Positions 1 through 10,945 of a stretch of DNA of 64,000 nucleotides are shown here, in pieces (position 1 is the stretch's first letter; each line of letters begins with the position of its first letter). The stretch lies in contig SDUX01000002.1 in NCBI GenBank assembly GCA_008729055.1, positions 6,549,485 to 6,613,484 on the forward strand, given 5' to 3'. The position numbers and the translations under genes were made by a program. Source of the stretch: Pyropia haitanensis. Its lineage: Eukaryota; Rhodophyta; Bangiophyceae; Bangiales; Bangiaceae. The notes beneath the pieces are model-generated. The model searched no databases. It was given only the letters and a program-made list of their open reading frames with translations, and was not told where the DNA came from.

Positions 1-224
1 GGTGCGAGTCGCCGCGGCGGGCGCGGTTCCGGCTGTTTAGGCGGCCCCCCACGCGGTGGAGGCTGACGGCTGCCGCTGGCATTCCGCCTCTCCTCTTCCC
101 CCCCCCCCCCCTCCCCCCCTTACCTTACCTCCTGGTGCCACCTGAGACCCACCCCCGCTCCTCTCTATCGCCCGGTGGTGCTCGGTGATTGACGGTGGTC
201 GGCGAGGGCGTGGCGGCAGCCACG
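1..224. other. upstream region of the SPRY gene with a C-tract
   Basis: No gene is visible. A long pyrimidine stretch with C runs lies at about 86-121, roughly 105 bases before the first ATG of the plus-strand SPRY gene. The same kind of tract precedes most other genes here, so it probably belongs to the promoter or 5' leader. No TATA or CCAAT motif was seen. Confidence 0.4.
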
Positions 225-2169
225 ATGGGCGTCTTGGTCGGTCTCCAGACCGGCACGCGGCCGCTCACCCCCCCCCCCGGGCGCCCGCCCGCGGGCAGCG
301 GCCGGCGGTGGCGGCGGCGGCGACGGCAACGACCTACACGTCGGCGCTCGTGGACTATGACCCGCACATCATGCACGCGGCGCCGCGGGCGCCGCCGCGC
401 CTCGAGACGCTCGACGTGACGCTCGACGCGTCGGCTGCCGACCTGGCCGCCGCGTTTGGCCTGCCGCCCGCCGCCATTGCCGACCGGTTCATCCTGAGCG
501 GGTCGCCGGTGCTCGCGCCCGTGCCGCCCCGCGCGGGGGGCGGGCGCGGCGACGCCGCCGTCTCGTCGGCGCCCGCAGAGGGGGAGGGCGCGTCGCCCCA
601 CCCGCTGCCGTCGTCCGCGTCCTATTCGTCTGGGGGGGTAGCGGCTGCCATGGCCGACGTGGCCGCCGACGCGGCGGCGGCGGCGGCGCCTGCAACGACC
701 GGCGCCGCCGCGTTTGCGCGGCCGCCGCCGCCGGGGGCGAGGAGAAGTCGACCGCCCGCCGCGCGGTCGGGCGCGCCGTCGTGGCGCACCGCCGCGACGC
801 ACTCGTGGATGCGCATGCCGACGGTGCCCGCCGGCGTCGCGGCGGTGCGATCGCTCGCGGCGGAGCTGACGCGCAAGCTCGAGGCGCTCCCGCCGCCGCC
901 CGCCGAGGCGGTCACCCCGCCGGCGCTGGACGAGGACGGCGGTGCCGCGCCCGCTGGCGGCATGTCGGGGTCCGCGGGCAGGTCCCTGTCGGCGGGCGCG
1001 CCCGACGGTGGGTGTGGCCTTGCGTCGGTCACGTCGGGTGGCCGCCACCCAGACGTGTCGGCGGTGGGGGATACGGCGGTCAAGGTCGGCAACGGCCTGT
1101 ACCGGTGCGTGCGGACGGCGGCGCCGATGGGCGTCACCACCGCCACGCCGGCCGGGCCGGCGCGGTCGTCGGCGGCGGCGGCGGCGGCGGCGGCGACGGC
1201 GGCGTCGTACGTAGAGGTGGCGGTAAAGGACACAGCTGGGGGGTCCCTGGCGGTGGGCCTCTGCACGGCGGGCGTGTCGATGGCGGGGCTGCTGGGCGGC
1301 GTGCCGGGCACGCTGGGCCTCCACTCAAGCGGCGCCCTCGTGCGGCCGGGCAGCGAGTCGTGGGTGCCGTACGCGGACAAGTTTGGCGCGGGCGACGTGG
1401 TGGGCGTGTGGCTCGGCCGGGCGGCGGCGGCGGCGGCGACGGCGGCGCCAGGCGTCGCGTGCGGCGGGGGCGCCGCCGCGCGGCGACCGGCGTCACAGGC
1501 GTACACGCGGGGGGATCGGAGCTCGTGTGGCAGCCGCTGCGCAAGTGACGGCGAGGGCGCCGAGTCGTCGGTGACAGAGTCCGAGTCAGAGGCCACCGCG
1601 GTGGAGGAGGACGCGGCCGTGGGGGGTGGTGCCGCCGCGGCGGCGGCCGCCACGGCGGCCGCGGGCGCCGTTGCCGCCGCCGTTGCCGCGACCGCCCGCT
1701 CTACCGCCGCGGCGGCGGCGCGCGTCGTCGCGACCGCCGCGCCGCCACCCCTGCGATTGATATTTTTCATCAATGGCGTCTCGCAGGGGCCCGTCCCCGC
1801 GGCGGTCATGGCAACGCTCCTGGATGGGCCACCCGCGGGCGGCGTGGCCGGCGTCGAGACGGCGCCGTCGGCCACATCAGCGACGTCGTCCCCCGTCACC
1901 CCGTCGCCGCCATTGCCCGTCCTCTACCCCGCCGTCTGCCTCCTTCGCCGCCACGCAGCGGTGCGCGTCTTTTGTTGCGCGGCCGACTGGCGGCACGCGT
2001 CGTCGGTGGCGGCGGTGCCGGCCGCCGCCGCGCCTACCCCAGTCTGCGCACCCATGCCCGTCGACGATGCGCCGGCGGCGGCGTCCGAGGCGGGGAGCGT
2101 CGGCAGCGACGGGGGGGGCGGCGGCGGCGGCGGTGGCGACGTGGGCGGCGGCAGCGACGGCGGTGGGGG

Positions 2170-2209
<40 letters not shown>

Positions 2210-2436
2210 GTGGGGGCGGCTCGCCACCCGCAGCGGCCGACGGGGGGGCCACCCGCCGCAAGGGGCTGGTCGTCAAGACCCGGTTTGTTCCGCGCGGCGC
2301 GTGGGCGGCTGGCGGCGGCGTTGGCGGTGACGCTGGCAGTGCGCCCGCGGTCGTGGGCGGCGTCCGCGAGGTGAGGGGCGGTGGCGGAGGCGCCGAGGCC
2401 GAGCTTGCCTGCCTCCTCCCGTCGCCCATGAGGTGA
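225..2436 (+). CDS. SPRY-domain protein, Ash2-like (two apparent frameshifts)
   Basis: SPRY domains bind protein partners. The order of motifs recalls the SPRY domain of ASH2L, the subunit of Set1/MLL (COMPASS) histone H3K4 methyltransferases. The stretch GAGDVVGVWLG (about 1387-1419) corresponds to the conserved G-GDVLGFYI segment. LIFFINGVSQG (about 1757-1789) corresponds to the IIFYKNGVNQG segment, and LYPAVCLLRR (about 1921-1950) to the YFPAISLY strand. An Ala/Gly-rich insert of about 100 residues separates the first two motifs. The first ATG is at 225 in a different frame from the domain; one extra C in the run at about 270-278 joins them. The main frame stops at 2374. One extra G in the runs near 2160-2170 would instead give a tail containing RKGLVVKTRFVPRGAW and stop at 2436, which I prefer. 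No PHD or winged-helix part of Ash2 is recognisable, so SPRY is firm and Ash2 orthology tentative. Confidence 0.7.
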
Positions 2437-3523
2437 TGCCGGAGCGCCGGCCGCCGCCCTCGCGGCCTGTTGGGTGGGCAGGTGGCGGTGGCCAGCTGGC
2501 GTCGCGGCCGTGGCTCGGTCAGGTACCAGGGGCCAGCAGCGCCCGTGGGCCGTGCCAGCACCCGGCTCCCATTCCCTTTGCGGTGACGCGTGTGTATGAG
2601 TAACGTTATTTCTCTTTTTCCCATCTCAAGGGACCCCTCGTGGTTCTTTCCTTCCTTTTCGGCCCGTGGTCTGATTCCCTTCCCTTTCCACTTGACGACT
2701 CTTTTGTTTTTTCTTCCTTGTTTGTATAGCCTTATAGACCTGTGCTTAGCTTTTTTTTGGGGGTTGACTGGGGCCGTCAACCTCGGGCGGGCTGGTCCAC
2801 TACGTTTTTCACCCATGGCGGGTGGGGCGTGTCTGCCCATCCTGTATCTTTTTTTTTTTTTTCTTCTGGAGGAGGTTGAGGGGGTGAGTAGGGAGGGGGG
2901 GGAGGTGGACGCCCTTTTTTTGTTTGTGTGTAGTCCTCTTCTGCGGTAGGCACTTGCACTCATGGTAGGTACAGTAGGGTAGCCCCGGAGCGGGGCGCGG
3001 CGGGATCAAACGACAGCGGTTGGTCCCGGGCGCCCATGGTGTTTGGATTGGAGGCCTTGGAGAAGCACGCGGTGGCGCTGGGGTTGGAGACGGCGGCAGG
3101 GGGCGGCGTGACGGTCTGGCGGGGCCAGGCGCTCAGTGGCGATCACGGCGGCGAGGAAGGCGGGACTGGGTCTGTCGGCAGGCAGACTGCCGGGCGAGGC
3201 ACCGTGTGCAGAGGCCCGGCTACTGGGTGTGGCGTCACCGACGTCGCCTCAACGCCTCTGATGGCCGGGCAGGCGCGCCGACGGCTGGCGGTGTCGACAA
3301 GAGCCCCATTCAAACAGGACCCATACACGGTAGAGCAGCACCAGGCAGGATACAAACAACGAAAAGGGAAGCGAAGGCGGCCTGTACACGAGAACACGCA
3401 GAGAAGAAAGAGGCCCCCGATGAGCACTGGCTGTCCCGGCAGCCGCACACGCGCACCCGAAGACCCCCGTTGCCCTCTCACCCACTTCCCCCTCCCCCCC
3501 CCCTACACCATCGAATGGGCGTC
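2437..3523. other. intergenic region between convergent genes, T-rich part
   Basis: This lies between the 3' ends of the plus-strand SPRY gene and the minus-strand four-span membrane protein. From about 2580 to 2960 it is T-rich and much lower in GC than its surroundings, with a run of about 16 T near 2851-2866. A G/C-tract near 3492-3502 lies just beyond the stop of the minus-strand gene. Open frames here have no protein-like character. Confidence 0.5.
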
Positions 3524-4147
3524 TCACGCGCGCCGCCCCCGCTTCAGCACCCCCCCCAGCGTTACGACCGCCCCCACCGTGGCGCCCGCCGCCAGCGCCA
3601 CGTCCGTGCCGAGCGTAATCCAATAAAACGCGCCCACCCCACACACACAAAACTCGCCATTGTCCCCCACACCGGGCGGCAGCGCCGTCACGCACCGGCG
3701 GGCCGCGCACTCGCTGCGGGCGCGGCCAATGGCGACGCCATCCGTCACCGCCGCGGCGGTGGCGAGCCCCGCCACGCCCGCCATGCCGCCGCCAATGACC
3801 GCGCGCGCCAGCCCCGCCCGGCCGTACGTGCCGACGAGGGCGTACGTGAGCGCCCCGCTGACGCCCACGCCGGACGCCGCGAGCCGCAGCGCCGACGCGG
3901 CCGCCGGCCAGCCGCCCGCGAGGGAGTATTGAAAGACGGGCGCGGGCGGCGCGGCGGCGGTGGCCGCCGACGCGGCTTGCGCGATGAGGGAGGGCGGCGT
4001 CTCGCCAGGGAGGAAGAAGGGCCGCCGTGCCGGGACGGACGTGCCGACAGTGGCGAGCCACCAGATGGACCAGGTGAGGAGGAGGCTACTCGTCGCGGCA
4101 ACGACGAGGAAGGCGAGGGAGAAGAGGGTGCGGGAGCCGGCGCCCAT
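3524..4147 (-). CDS. four-span membrane protein, family not recognised
   Basis: This is a 207-residue integral membrane protein of unknown function. The start is the ATG at 4147, because the hydrophobic N-terminus follows directly and the upstream extension has no protein-like character. Predicted spans lie at about residues 7-30 (rich in L, V and W), 78-102, 105-130 and 163-195. Four cysteines (SEC, RC, FCVC) sit between spans 3 and 4, suggesting disulfides in a loop outside the cytosol. The C-terminus is short and basic (KRGRRA). Four spans with paired loop cysteines recall Sur7/claudin-like topology, but I see no signature that supports a family. The frame is unbroken. A C-run on the plus strand (G-run in the sense) starts about 25 bases past the stop. 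Confidence 0.6.
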   Translation of the reverse strand: MGAGSRTLFSLAFLVVAATSSLLLTWSIWWLATVGTSVPARRPFFLPGETPPSLIAQAASAATAAAPPAPVFQYSLAGGWPAAASALRLAASGVGVSGALTYALVGTYGRAGLARAVIGGGMAGVAGLATAAAVTDGVAIGRARSECAARRCVTALPPGVGDNGEFCVCGVGAFYWITLGTDVALAAGATVGAVVTLGGVLKRGRRA

Positions 4148-4792
4148 GATGGGGAAGCCCGCGGGGAAGCAGGGAGGGCGTCTGTGGGAGGAGGGAGGAG
4201 AGAGACGCCAACTGCTGTCGGCTAGAGCGGTCGGGGGTGAGGTAAAGCAGTCGCAGGACGATGGCGTGGCCGTGGCTGGCAGACTGCGGCTGGCGGCCGT
4301 CGACAGGCGTGGCAGCGAGGGCGGAGCGCGCACCACCGGCGGCGGGCTGCCGCGCTCAACCGCCGACACCAAACCCCAACTGGTGCCCGCCGCCAACGTG
4401 CCCCACTGCCCCAGCAATGGGGTCCGAATCCAACTTGGGCAGGGGGGAACCCACGCGGCTGGGGGACGCACGGGGCCAAGACGCAGCCCGCAGCTGTCGT
4501 TGCGGGTGCAGTCGTCGCGCACCTTGCTGTACCGACAGTTCGCGCCACCCCACAGACCGCGTGAGCGGCGTCGAAAAGGGTGCTTACAGTGGCTTGCTCA
4601 CAACGCGCTGGGTGGTTGGGAGGCGCGGCCTTGCCACGATGATCTGCTGAGGACCAAACCTCATCTGCACCTGGTCTTCCTTATTGCTGTGCATCCTTCT
4701 CCCTGTGTTTGCGCGACGCTCTCCGCCTCTGCCCGCCGCCGCACGCTGCAGCTCACCCCATTTGCGGCGACCGCCCGCGGCGTCCGTGCCCC
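4148..4792. other. intergenic, between two minus-strand genes
   Basis: No gene recognised. The part next to 4148 is purine-rich on the plus strand, so it is a pyrimidine-rich leader for the membrane protein that starts at 4147. The rest is mixed sequence of unremarkable composition. Confidence 0.4.
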
Positions 4793-6968
4793 TCACAAGT
4801 GCCAAGCCCCGACGAGGTCGAGCTCGGCCGCGCCCCCCGCCGACGACCGGTACGCCAAGGACGGCGGCACGCGGGGCCAGGCCTTGGCGCTCCCCCCTGG
4901 CGTCGGCGGCGTCCGCAGCAGCAGGTCCCCGTCGCTGCCCACACTCCGCCCATCCAGCTCCATCCCCCGCCGCCGGTTGCGCGACTGCGTCTGTCTCGCG
5001 GCGAGGCCGCCCACCCCCACCGACAGCGCCATGTACGTGCACGTGACGCCAATGGCTAGCCCCCGCAGCAGCCGGTCGCGGTAGCCGAGGCGGGCGGCGA
5101 GGAAGAGAGTCTCCACCTTGTACAGGGACATGCCGGTCAGGTCGCGCGAGAAGTCGCTCTTCCGCCCCTTGAGCAGCCGCACCGACAGCTCCACCCGCTC
5201 CGCCGCGGCGCGCCACCGCCGCCCGTCCGCTTCGTCGACGGCGAGCGTGATAAGGCCGGCGGTGCTGATGCCGCCGGCGGCCCAGATGAGGAGGAAGGCG
5301 AGCCAGTCCCGCTTGGACCACCACGGGTTGTTGGTCAGGACGAGTGACACGAGCGCGACAGCCTCGGGCAGCACGACAATGATGGCGAGCGTAATGTCCG
5401 CGTTGGTAGCGGGCTCCGCGGGCGGCTCCACCCCCCACCGCGCCCGGTCGTACTGCTGGGAGAGGCGGTCCGCCTCGGCCACGACTGGCGCGTACTTGAG
5501 GTGAGTCAGGTGGACGTTGGGCGTGTGGCGGCCTCGGCCGCGGCCGCCGCCGCCCCCGCCGTTGGCGGGCGGCGTGCCGCCGCCGCCGCCGTCGGGCGGC
5601 GGCCGCCCCGCGTGGGCGCACGCCGAGATGGCGCGGCCGAGCGCCACCTCGGCCGCCGCCGCGGGGTTGATCTCCCGCCCGCCGCGGCCGGCGAGCCACG
5701 CGGGGCGCGGCACGCGCGCGGCGGCGTCGACAACGTCGCGGGCGGCGGAAAAGTTGCACGGCGGCAGCGGTGGGTCCGGCACGGCCGCGGCGGGCCGCCC
5801 CCCGCCGCCGCCCCCTCCCGCGCCACCGCCGTTGCTGGCAGCGTTGAACAGCCACGTGAGTGAGTACATCCGCTGGACCGACGCGGCGGCGACGGCGGCG
5901 GCGGCGGCGGCAGCCGTCGCCGTTGACGCCGCGGGCCGCCCCGACCCGCACAGCCGGCCGCCCGCGGCCGGCGCGACAAACGACGACCGCGGGGCGGCGC
6001 AGAGGACGTGGCCGACGGCCTGGGGCCACGTCTCGGCGGCCGCGGCGGCCGCCGCGGACGGCCGCCCCAGCGCGACCGGGTGCCACCCGCCGGCGCCCGC
6101 GCGCGCGAGCGTGCCGAGCGGCAGCGTCACCTGCGACGACGCGTCGGCCGCGTCGCGACGGGACCAGCCGGCCAGGGAAAAGGTCGCCCGCAGCCGCCAC
6201 GACGGCACGCCGTCGGCTGCGGCGGCGGCGGTGGCCAGCCACGACGGGTCGGCGAGCGTCGCGCGGCCCAACGACAGCAGGTCTTCATCGTCCATGCCCA
6301 CGTGCCGCCGCGACGCGTTGTCCGCCCCCCACCCGCCTGGCGGGGTGTAGGCCAGCAGCGGTAAGCGCGAAGCGTTGCCAGTGCCACCAGCAGCGCGCGC
6401 GCCGAGCACGTTCACCGCGCTCACGTCGGCGCAGCCGCTGGTCCGGCAGTAGCCCGCCGTGATGCGCGAGACCGCCACCACGTCGTACGCGCCGACCACC
6501 CGGTGCACCGCCCCCGACACTGAATTGCGCTGCAGCGTCAGCAGCCGCAGCAGCGATGCCTCCCGCAACAGCTGGCCGCCGTCGAAGCCCCCCCCCGCGT
6601 CGCCGTCCGTGCCCAGGTGCCGGTACGTCTGGTGGTGCGCAAACGGCCCCACCGGCGCGGCGCTGACGAGCTCGCCCACCGCCTCGGCGGTCGCCGCCGC
6701 CGCGCTCGGGATGACGCGCAGCGTGTCGACCGCGCCGTCGCGGCGTGCCCGCGTTGGCCGCGCCGTTGTCAGCGCAGCCGCATCGGTGACGGGGGACCAG
6801 CACGCGCCGGCGCCGACCGGGATGGCAGTGGGCGTCCCACCCGCGGGGGCGGCCAGGCGGAAGCCCCGCACGCCATCGACGAGGCCCGGCGCGGCCGTGT
6901 CGCACTGGAGGCCACGGAGAAGGTGGAAGCGGCCGAGGGTGTCATCCGCGGGGGCGGGGAAGGGCACG

Positions 6969-7006
<38 letters not shown>

Positions 7007-7123
7007 GGCCGTGGCGCCTGCCGCCGCGACGGCAAGGAGGATCAGCGCCGTCCATACGACGGAAGCGATGGGGAGTTGCTCCGTTCCAGCGGGGCGGACC
7101 ATGGGGCCTGTGTGGTAGGTCAT
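4793..7123 (-). CDS. large membrane protein with signal anchor and three C-terminal spans
   Basis: This reads without a break for 776 residues from the ATG at 7123; an ATG at 7102 is an alternative. The N-terminus carries a hydrophobic stretch (about residues 20-40, VVWTALILLAVAAAGATA) that looks like a signal peptide, followed by a run of 12 prolines. A lumenal or extracellular region of roughly 480 residues follows, with scattered cysteines and N-glycosylation sequons (GNAS, DNAS, CNFS). Three membrane spans follow: ADITLAIIVVLPEAVALVSL, DWLAFLLIWAAGGISTAGLI, and LLRGLAIGVTCTYMALSVGV. The tail is cytosolic, polar and basic. I do not recognise the family. The uninterrupted frame, strong third-position GC and clear topology make it a real gene. 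Its stop is followed by a short G run (TGA then GGGG in the sense). Confidence 0.7.
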
Positions 7124-9001
7124 TGCCTGCACCGCCAAGGGCCTCACGAGTGGGGCATCGGGCGGAGACGACCGCCGGGCGGTCCGTCTGGTGTGGTAAC
7201 GACAGCAGCAAACGCCCCCGCTGGAGCGCCGTCCGTTCCAGAAGCGCTCACGCACAAAGCGCTTGAGCTCTTGGCCCCGAGGCGATCGCGACCCGCGCGA
7301 CCGCATCCGCCCTACCCACTACCCCATGCGGCGCTTCAAGAGCAACCTCTCGTACAGGCCCGAGCCGCCCGCGTCCTCCCACTCACCTCCAGAGGCTCTG
7401 TTGCAATGCACGGGACGAGGCGGGTCGGTCCCCCTCCCCCGGCCACGCCGCACTCTGCCGCGGAACGTCCCGTCAGGCCCCCCCATGCATGGATACGGCG
7501 GCAACGCATGGCGCTGATCCCCGCTGGGACCACCCGCGGCCAGGCGGGGACGCCGCCGTGGCCGACGACCCCAGCGGGGTGGGCCCTTCTCCCCCCTTCC
7601 CCTCGCTCGCCTTTCTTTGCAAGGGTGGACACCCTGCCGGTGGACCGCCGGGTCGTCCGCACCGGGCGGCCGCCGCAGCCACGAGGCGGGGCGCGCCCCA
7701 GCCGCACACCGCCGTCCGCAATGGATTGGTTCAAGGGGCCTGGGGCGCGTCTGTCGCGGCAGCCGCGGCGGCCCCGCCGCTCTTGACTCTCTGCTGACAG
7801 GCCGCCCTCGCAGGCCACGCCTCGCTGCTGATGGCGCCACCTGTGGATCCACACCAGCCACCCGGTCCTCGGTTGTGGGACTCCCCCACCGCGGGGGCTG
7901 CACGAATGTGACCCAGTCAGCCGTCGCGGTGGCCGCCGCGGTGCGTGGCGGTCGGCCGCGCCGGGCGTGCCAGCGCAGACCGTGAAGAGCCCAGATTTCC
8001 AGGTGATCATCCGTCTCATGTCGGGTGCCACGCCGCCGCGCCCATAAAACAGGACGTCGGGGGGGGCCCCCAACGGTGGAAGGGGGGGGACGGGGCGGCT
8101 GGAGTCGAGGCACGCCGCCGCGGCGATCCACCGAGAGGTCGCCGCCGCGTCCCCCCCGCGGTGCCGCGAGGGACAGGCGGGCACCGCCCGCAGCGGCGGC
8201 TGCGCCGTCGCCGCCAACCAGGCAAGGGAAGCGGTTGGGCGGGACGGCTGGCGGCGGGGGAGGGTGTGGACGCGCACAGGGGTGGGACCGGCTGTGAAGA
8301 GGTGATTGGCGGGACAGGGGAAGCGGGCGCGCTGCAGAAAAAGAACCGGTGGAGACGGAGACGGAGGGGAACGTCCACGCGTGCGGCCGGAATTTCACGG
8401 CCGGGACGCCCCCGGCCGTCACGGCGCGGCACGACACGACAGCCGGCGGCGGCAGTGTCGGCGGCGGCGGCGGCGACGAGGCCGGCCGTGCGGCCGCTGT
8501 TGGCCGGACCGTCGGGTGCGGTCGCGCACGCAGCACGGTGGCGACGGACGCCGCCGCCGTAACGGCGGCGCTCGCGTCGGTGGCGGCGCTCGTTCGTCCT
8601 CGTCCCCACCGTCGACACGCCCGGCCGCGGCGAACGAGACGAGGCGGCCGCGGTGGACCCGACGCGATGGACGCTTGCACGGGTGGGGGGTGGACGATTG
8701 TCCGCTGTGGAGTGCCTGGAGAGCACCCCTCTTGGCTCTCGACCGCCCATGGGGCGCGTCTTGGCCCCTTGCGGTTGTGCACCTTGTGCCCCACAGGTGC
8801 CCCTCCCCCGCCCCCAGCAAGAGCAAAAAAAAGGATGGGCGCACCCGCCGCGCGGCGCCGGTGCTCCCGCGCCGGCGCCCGCGGTCACGGCACCCACCGC
8901 CGCACCGTCCTGGCGCGGCAGCAGGGCGCCGCGGGAGGGGAAACTGGGGTGCTGCGGAGGGGGGCGGCCGCGGCGGTGTCGCGCCCTTCCCCCTCCCGCG
9001 C

Positions 9002-9025
9002 GGGCTCCCGTCCCATGCACACACG
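9002..9025. repeat. inverted repeat, left copy (24 bp)
   Basis: Exact reverse complement of 10412-10435. The shared core is TGTGTGCATGGGACGGGAG, read on the plus strand of the right copy. The match continues outward for a few more bases with one gap. The pair encloses about 1.39 kb of lower-GC DNA, as terminal repeats of a small non-autonomous element might. No transposase frame lies inside, and I did not find a convincing target-site duplication. Confidence 0.6.
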
Positions 9026-10411
9026 AGGGCCCGGTTTCATCCCACCAATAGAAGTCAAGGAGGGGACGATGCGTGGTGTAACTGATGGATGGGGGCGCAA
9101 GCTGTCGACCGCTCTCAGCCGCAGCCTGTATGTAGCGGCGCACAGCGCTCGGGCTTGAAACAGCATCAGCCAGTAGAACATCTGGGATACACAACTTACA
9201 GCTATTTTCGATGACTGTCAAGCTTTGTGAAACATCACTTCAAAACTGAGATAGGTGGAGACCTTTTGCAGTGTTAGCTGTTGGACGGACGTACTTTGGA
9301 ACGCGAGGGGACTGCAGACGTTCCACTTCTGGGATTTCAATTTGTCATGGATATAAATACTGGTAGTGGTGTAGGTGATGCGGTGAAGACACTCGCCGGT
9401 TGGGGGCGTCCGCCGGCTGCGACGGCAGTCTGCCAAAGGGAAAAAGTCTGGTGACGGCTAGCAGCGCCCACAGGCTGGCGGGCGGCCGCCGGCCAATGGG
9501 AATTGGGTGTCGGTAGCGCTCGCGGTTGGCGGCCGGGGGCAGCAGCTGCCGGCGGGGGTTGAGGTTGGTGGCGGGCCGCGGCCTCAACTGTCGGAGAGGT
9601 CGGCGCCGGCCGGATCGGGGCGACTGACTGCCGCTGCCAAAGCTCGCAGCGGGGATAGAAAGTAGTAAGGGTGGTCGCCAGTGGCCGCAGGCGCGGCAGC
9701 GGTTGCCGGCCGGTGGAGGGTGTGCGCCCGTCGCGCTGGCGGCTGGTGGCGGTCGGCGGCCACTAACAGAGGGATTGGGGGATAGCGTCGGGCGGAAGTG
9801 TATGCGGGTGGGGGGAGAGATCTGAGCCCGCGGAGAGCGTCCGCCTGCGTCGGCGGCAGCTGCAGGCGCGGGGAGGGGCTAGCGGCGGGAGCCAACGGCG
9901 GCAAATGAGGGAGTGGGCGCTAGCTGGGGAGTGGTGACCTCAGACCATCCTGGAGACTGGTGTTCATTAAATGGACTGGTGGCGGGGTTGCGGGCTGGGA
10001 GAGGTTGGCGGGGGCTGCGAGCGGGTGGCGCTGGGTGCCGGGTGGCAGGTACCTGGCGACAGAAGGTGCGCCCCGCGGTCGGGGCGCGAGGGGCCGTCGC
10101 CCGCCGGCCGCATCAGCGACCGCTGGGTTGGAATGCGGCGTTCCGCATCACTACCGGCCGAAGGGTGCAGTCAGTCGGCGGCTGCTCGCGCGGAGGCTGC
10201 CTCTCCAGTCAGACGCGGAAGGGGCGGCAGCTGCAAGCATAGAGGAATCAATATAAGGGAAAGCCTGATAAGCCCAGCACAACAGCAAAATTATGTATTT
10301 ATGTACATCATTGACTAGTGTTCTAAACATTTGAAAATGTATCGAAAATGTGGGAGCTCGTCCAGGGCTAATCAAATTTCAGCTAAAGGGTCCTATTCAA
10401 AACTCAGAACG

Positions 10412-10435
10412 CGTGTGTGCATGGGACGGGAGCCC
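10412..10435. repeat. inverted repeat, right copy (24 bp)
   Basis: Exact reverse complement of 9002-9025; see that entry. Immediately outside it (10470-10481 and 10519-10530) lies a second, local inverted repeat with the arm GTATCCATTCCG, which could form a hairpin with a 37-base loop. Confidence 0.6.
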
Positions 10436-10945
10436 CCGCGCGGCCCCGCGCGTCTGGAGCCAGCGAGTCCTGTATCCATTCCGACGGGAGTGGGCCTCCT
10501 CACCGGATAACACCACACGGAATGGATACGCAACATGCGTGTATTGTCAAATCGTTCGATCCAAGCTGGGGGGCCACTCTGACACCCGACTCGCCCGTGT
10601 CGATCCGCGCGGGGCGGGCCCGGTTTTTTCCCGCCCACGCCGCGCGCGCGCCGCGGCGGCGCTCGCGCGCGCGGTCGGCCGCGGCCGCCCGCCTCGCGCC
10701 GCGGCCGTCGCGCTCGCCGCGGCGCGGCGGCCCGCGGCGCGACCGACGGGCGCGCCACGCTGGCGCGGCGGCGGCTCCCCCCCCCCCCCCCCCCTCGCCC
10801 ACCACCGCTGGGTCCGTCCCCCCCTGCCGCCGCCATCCTCCCTCTGACGCTTTCTCCCCCCCCCTCCCCCCCTTCCCCCCCCCCCCCCCAACGCTCTGCT
10901 GCTACACCCCTCCCCCCCTCCCCCCCGCCGCTGGCCGCCGCCGCC

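Larger units (their letters stand above)
7124..10945. other. gene-poor region with lower-GC island
   Basis: No confident gene in about 3.8 kb. From 7.1 to 9.0 kb the DNA is GC-rich and open in several frames. The longest plus-strand frame with an ATG (8349-9158) encodes a basic, low-complexity product without recognisable motifs. From about 9050 to 10410 the base composition drops and AT-rich patches appear, such as GGATATAAATAC near 9350 and the stretch 10240-10400. This island is bounded by the 24-bp inverted repeat listed separately. From 10.6 to 10.94 kb the sequence turns into C tracts that lead into the condensin gene. Confidence 0.5.

Noticed and set aside
10545..10570. GTTCGATCC, resembling a tRNA B box
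   Set aside because: The flanking bases cannot form a T stem and no matching A box or acceptor stem is present.
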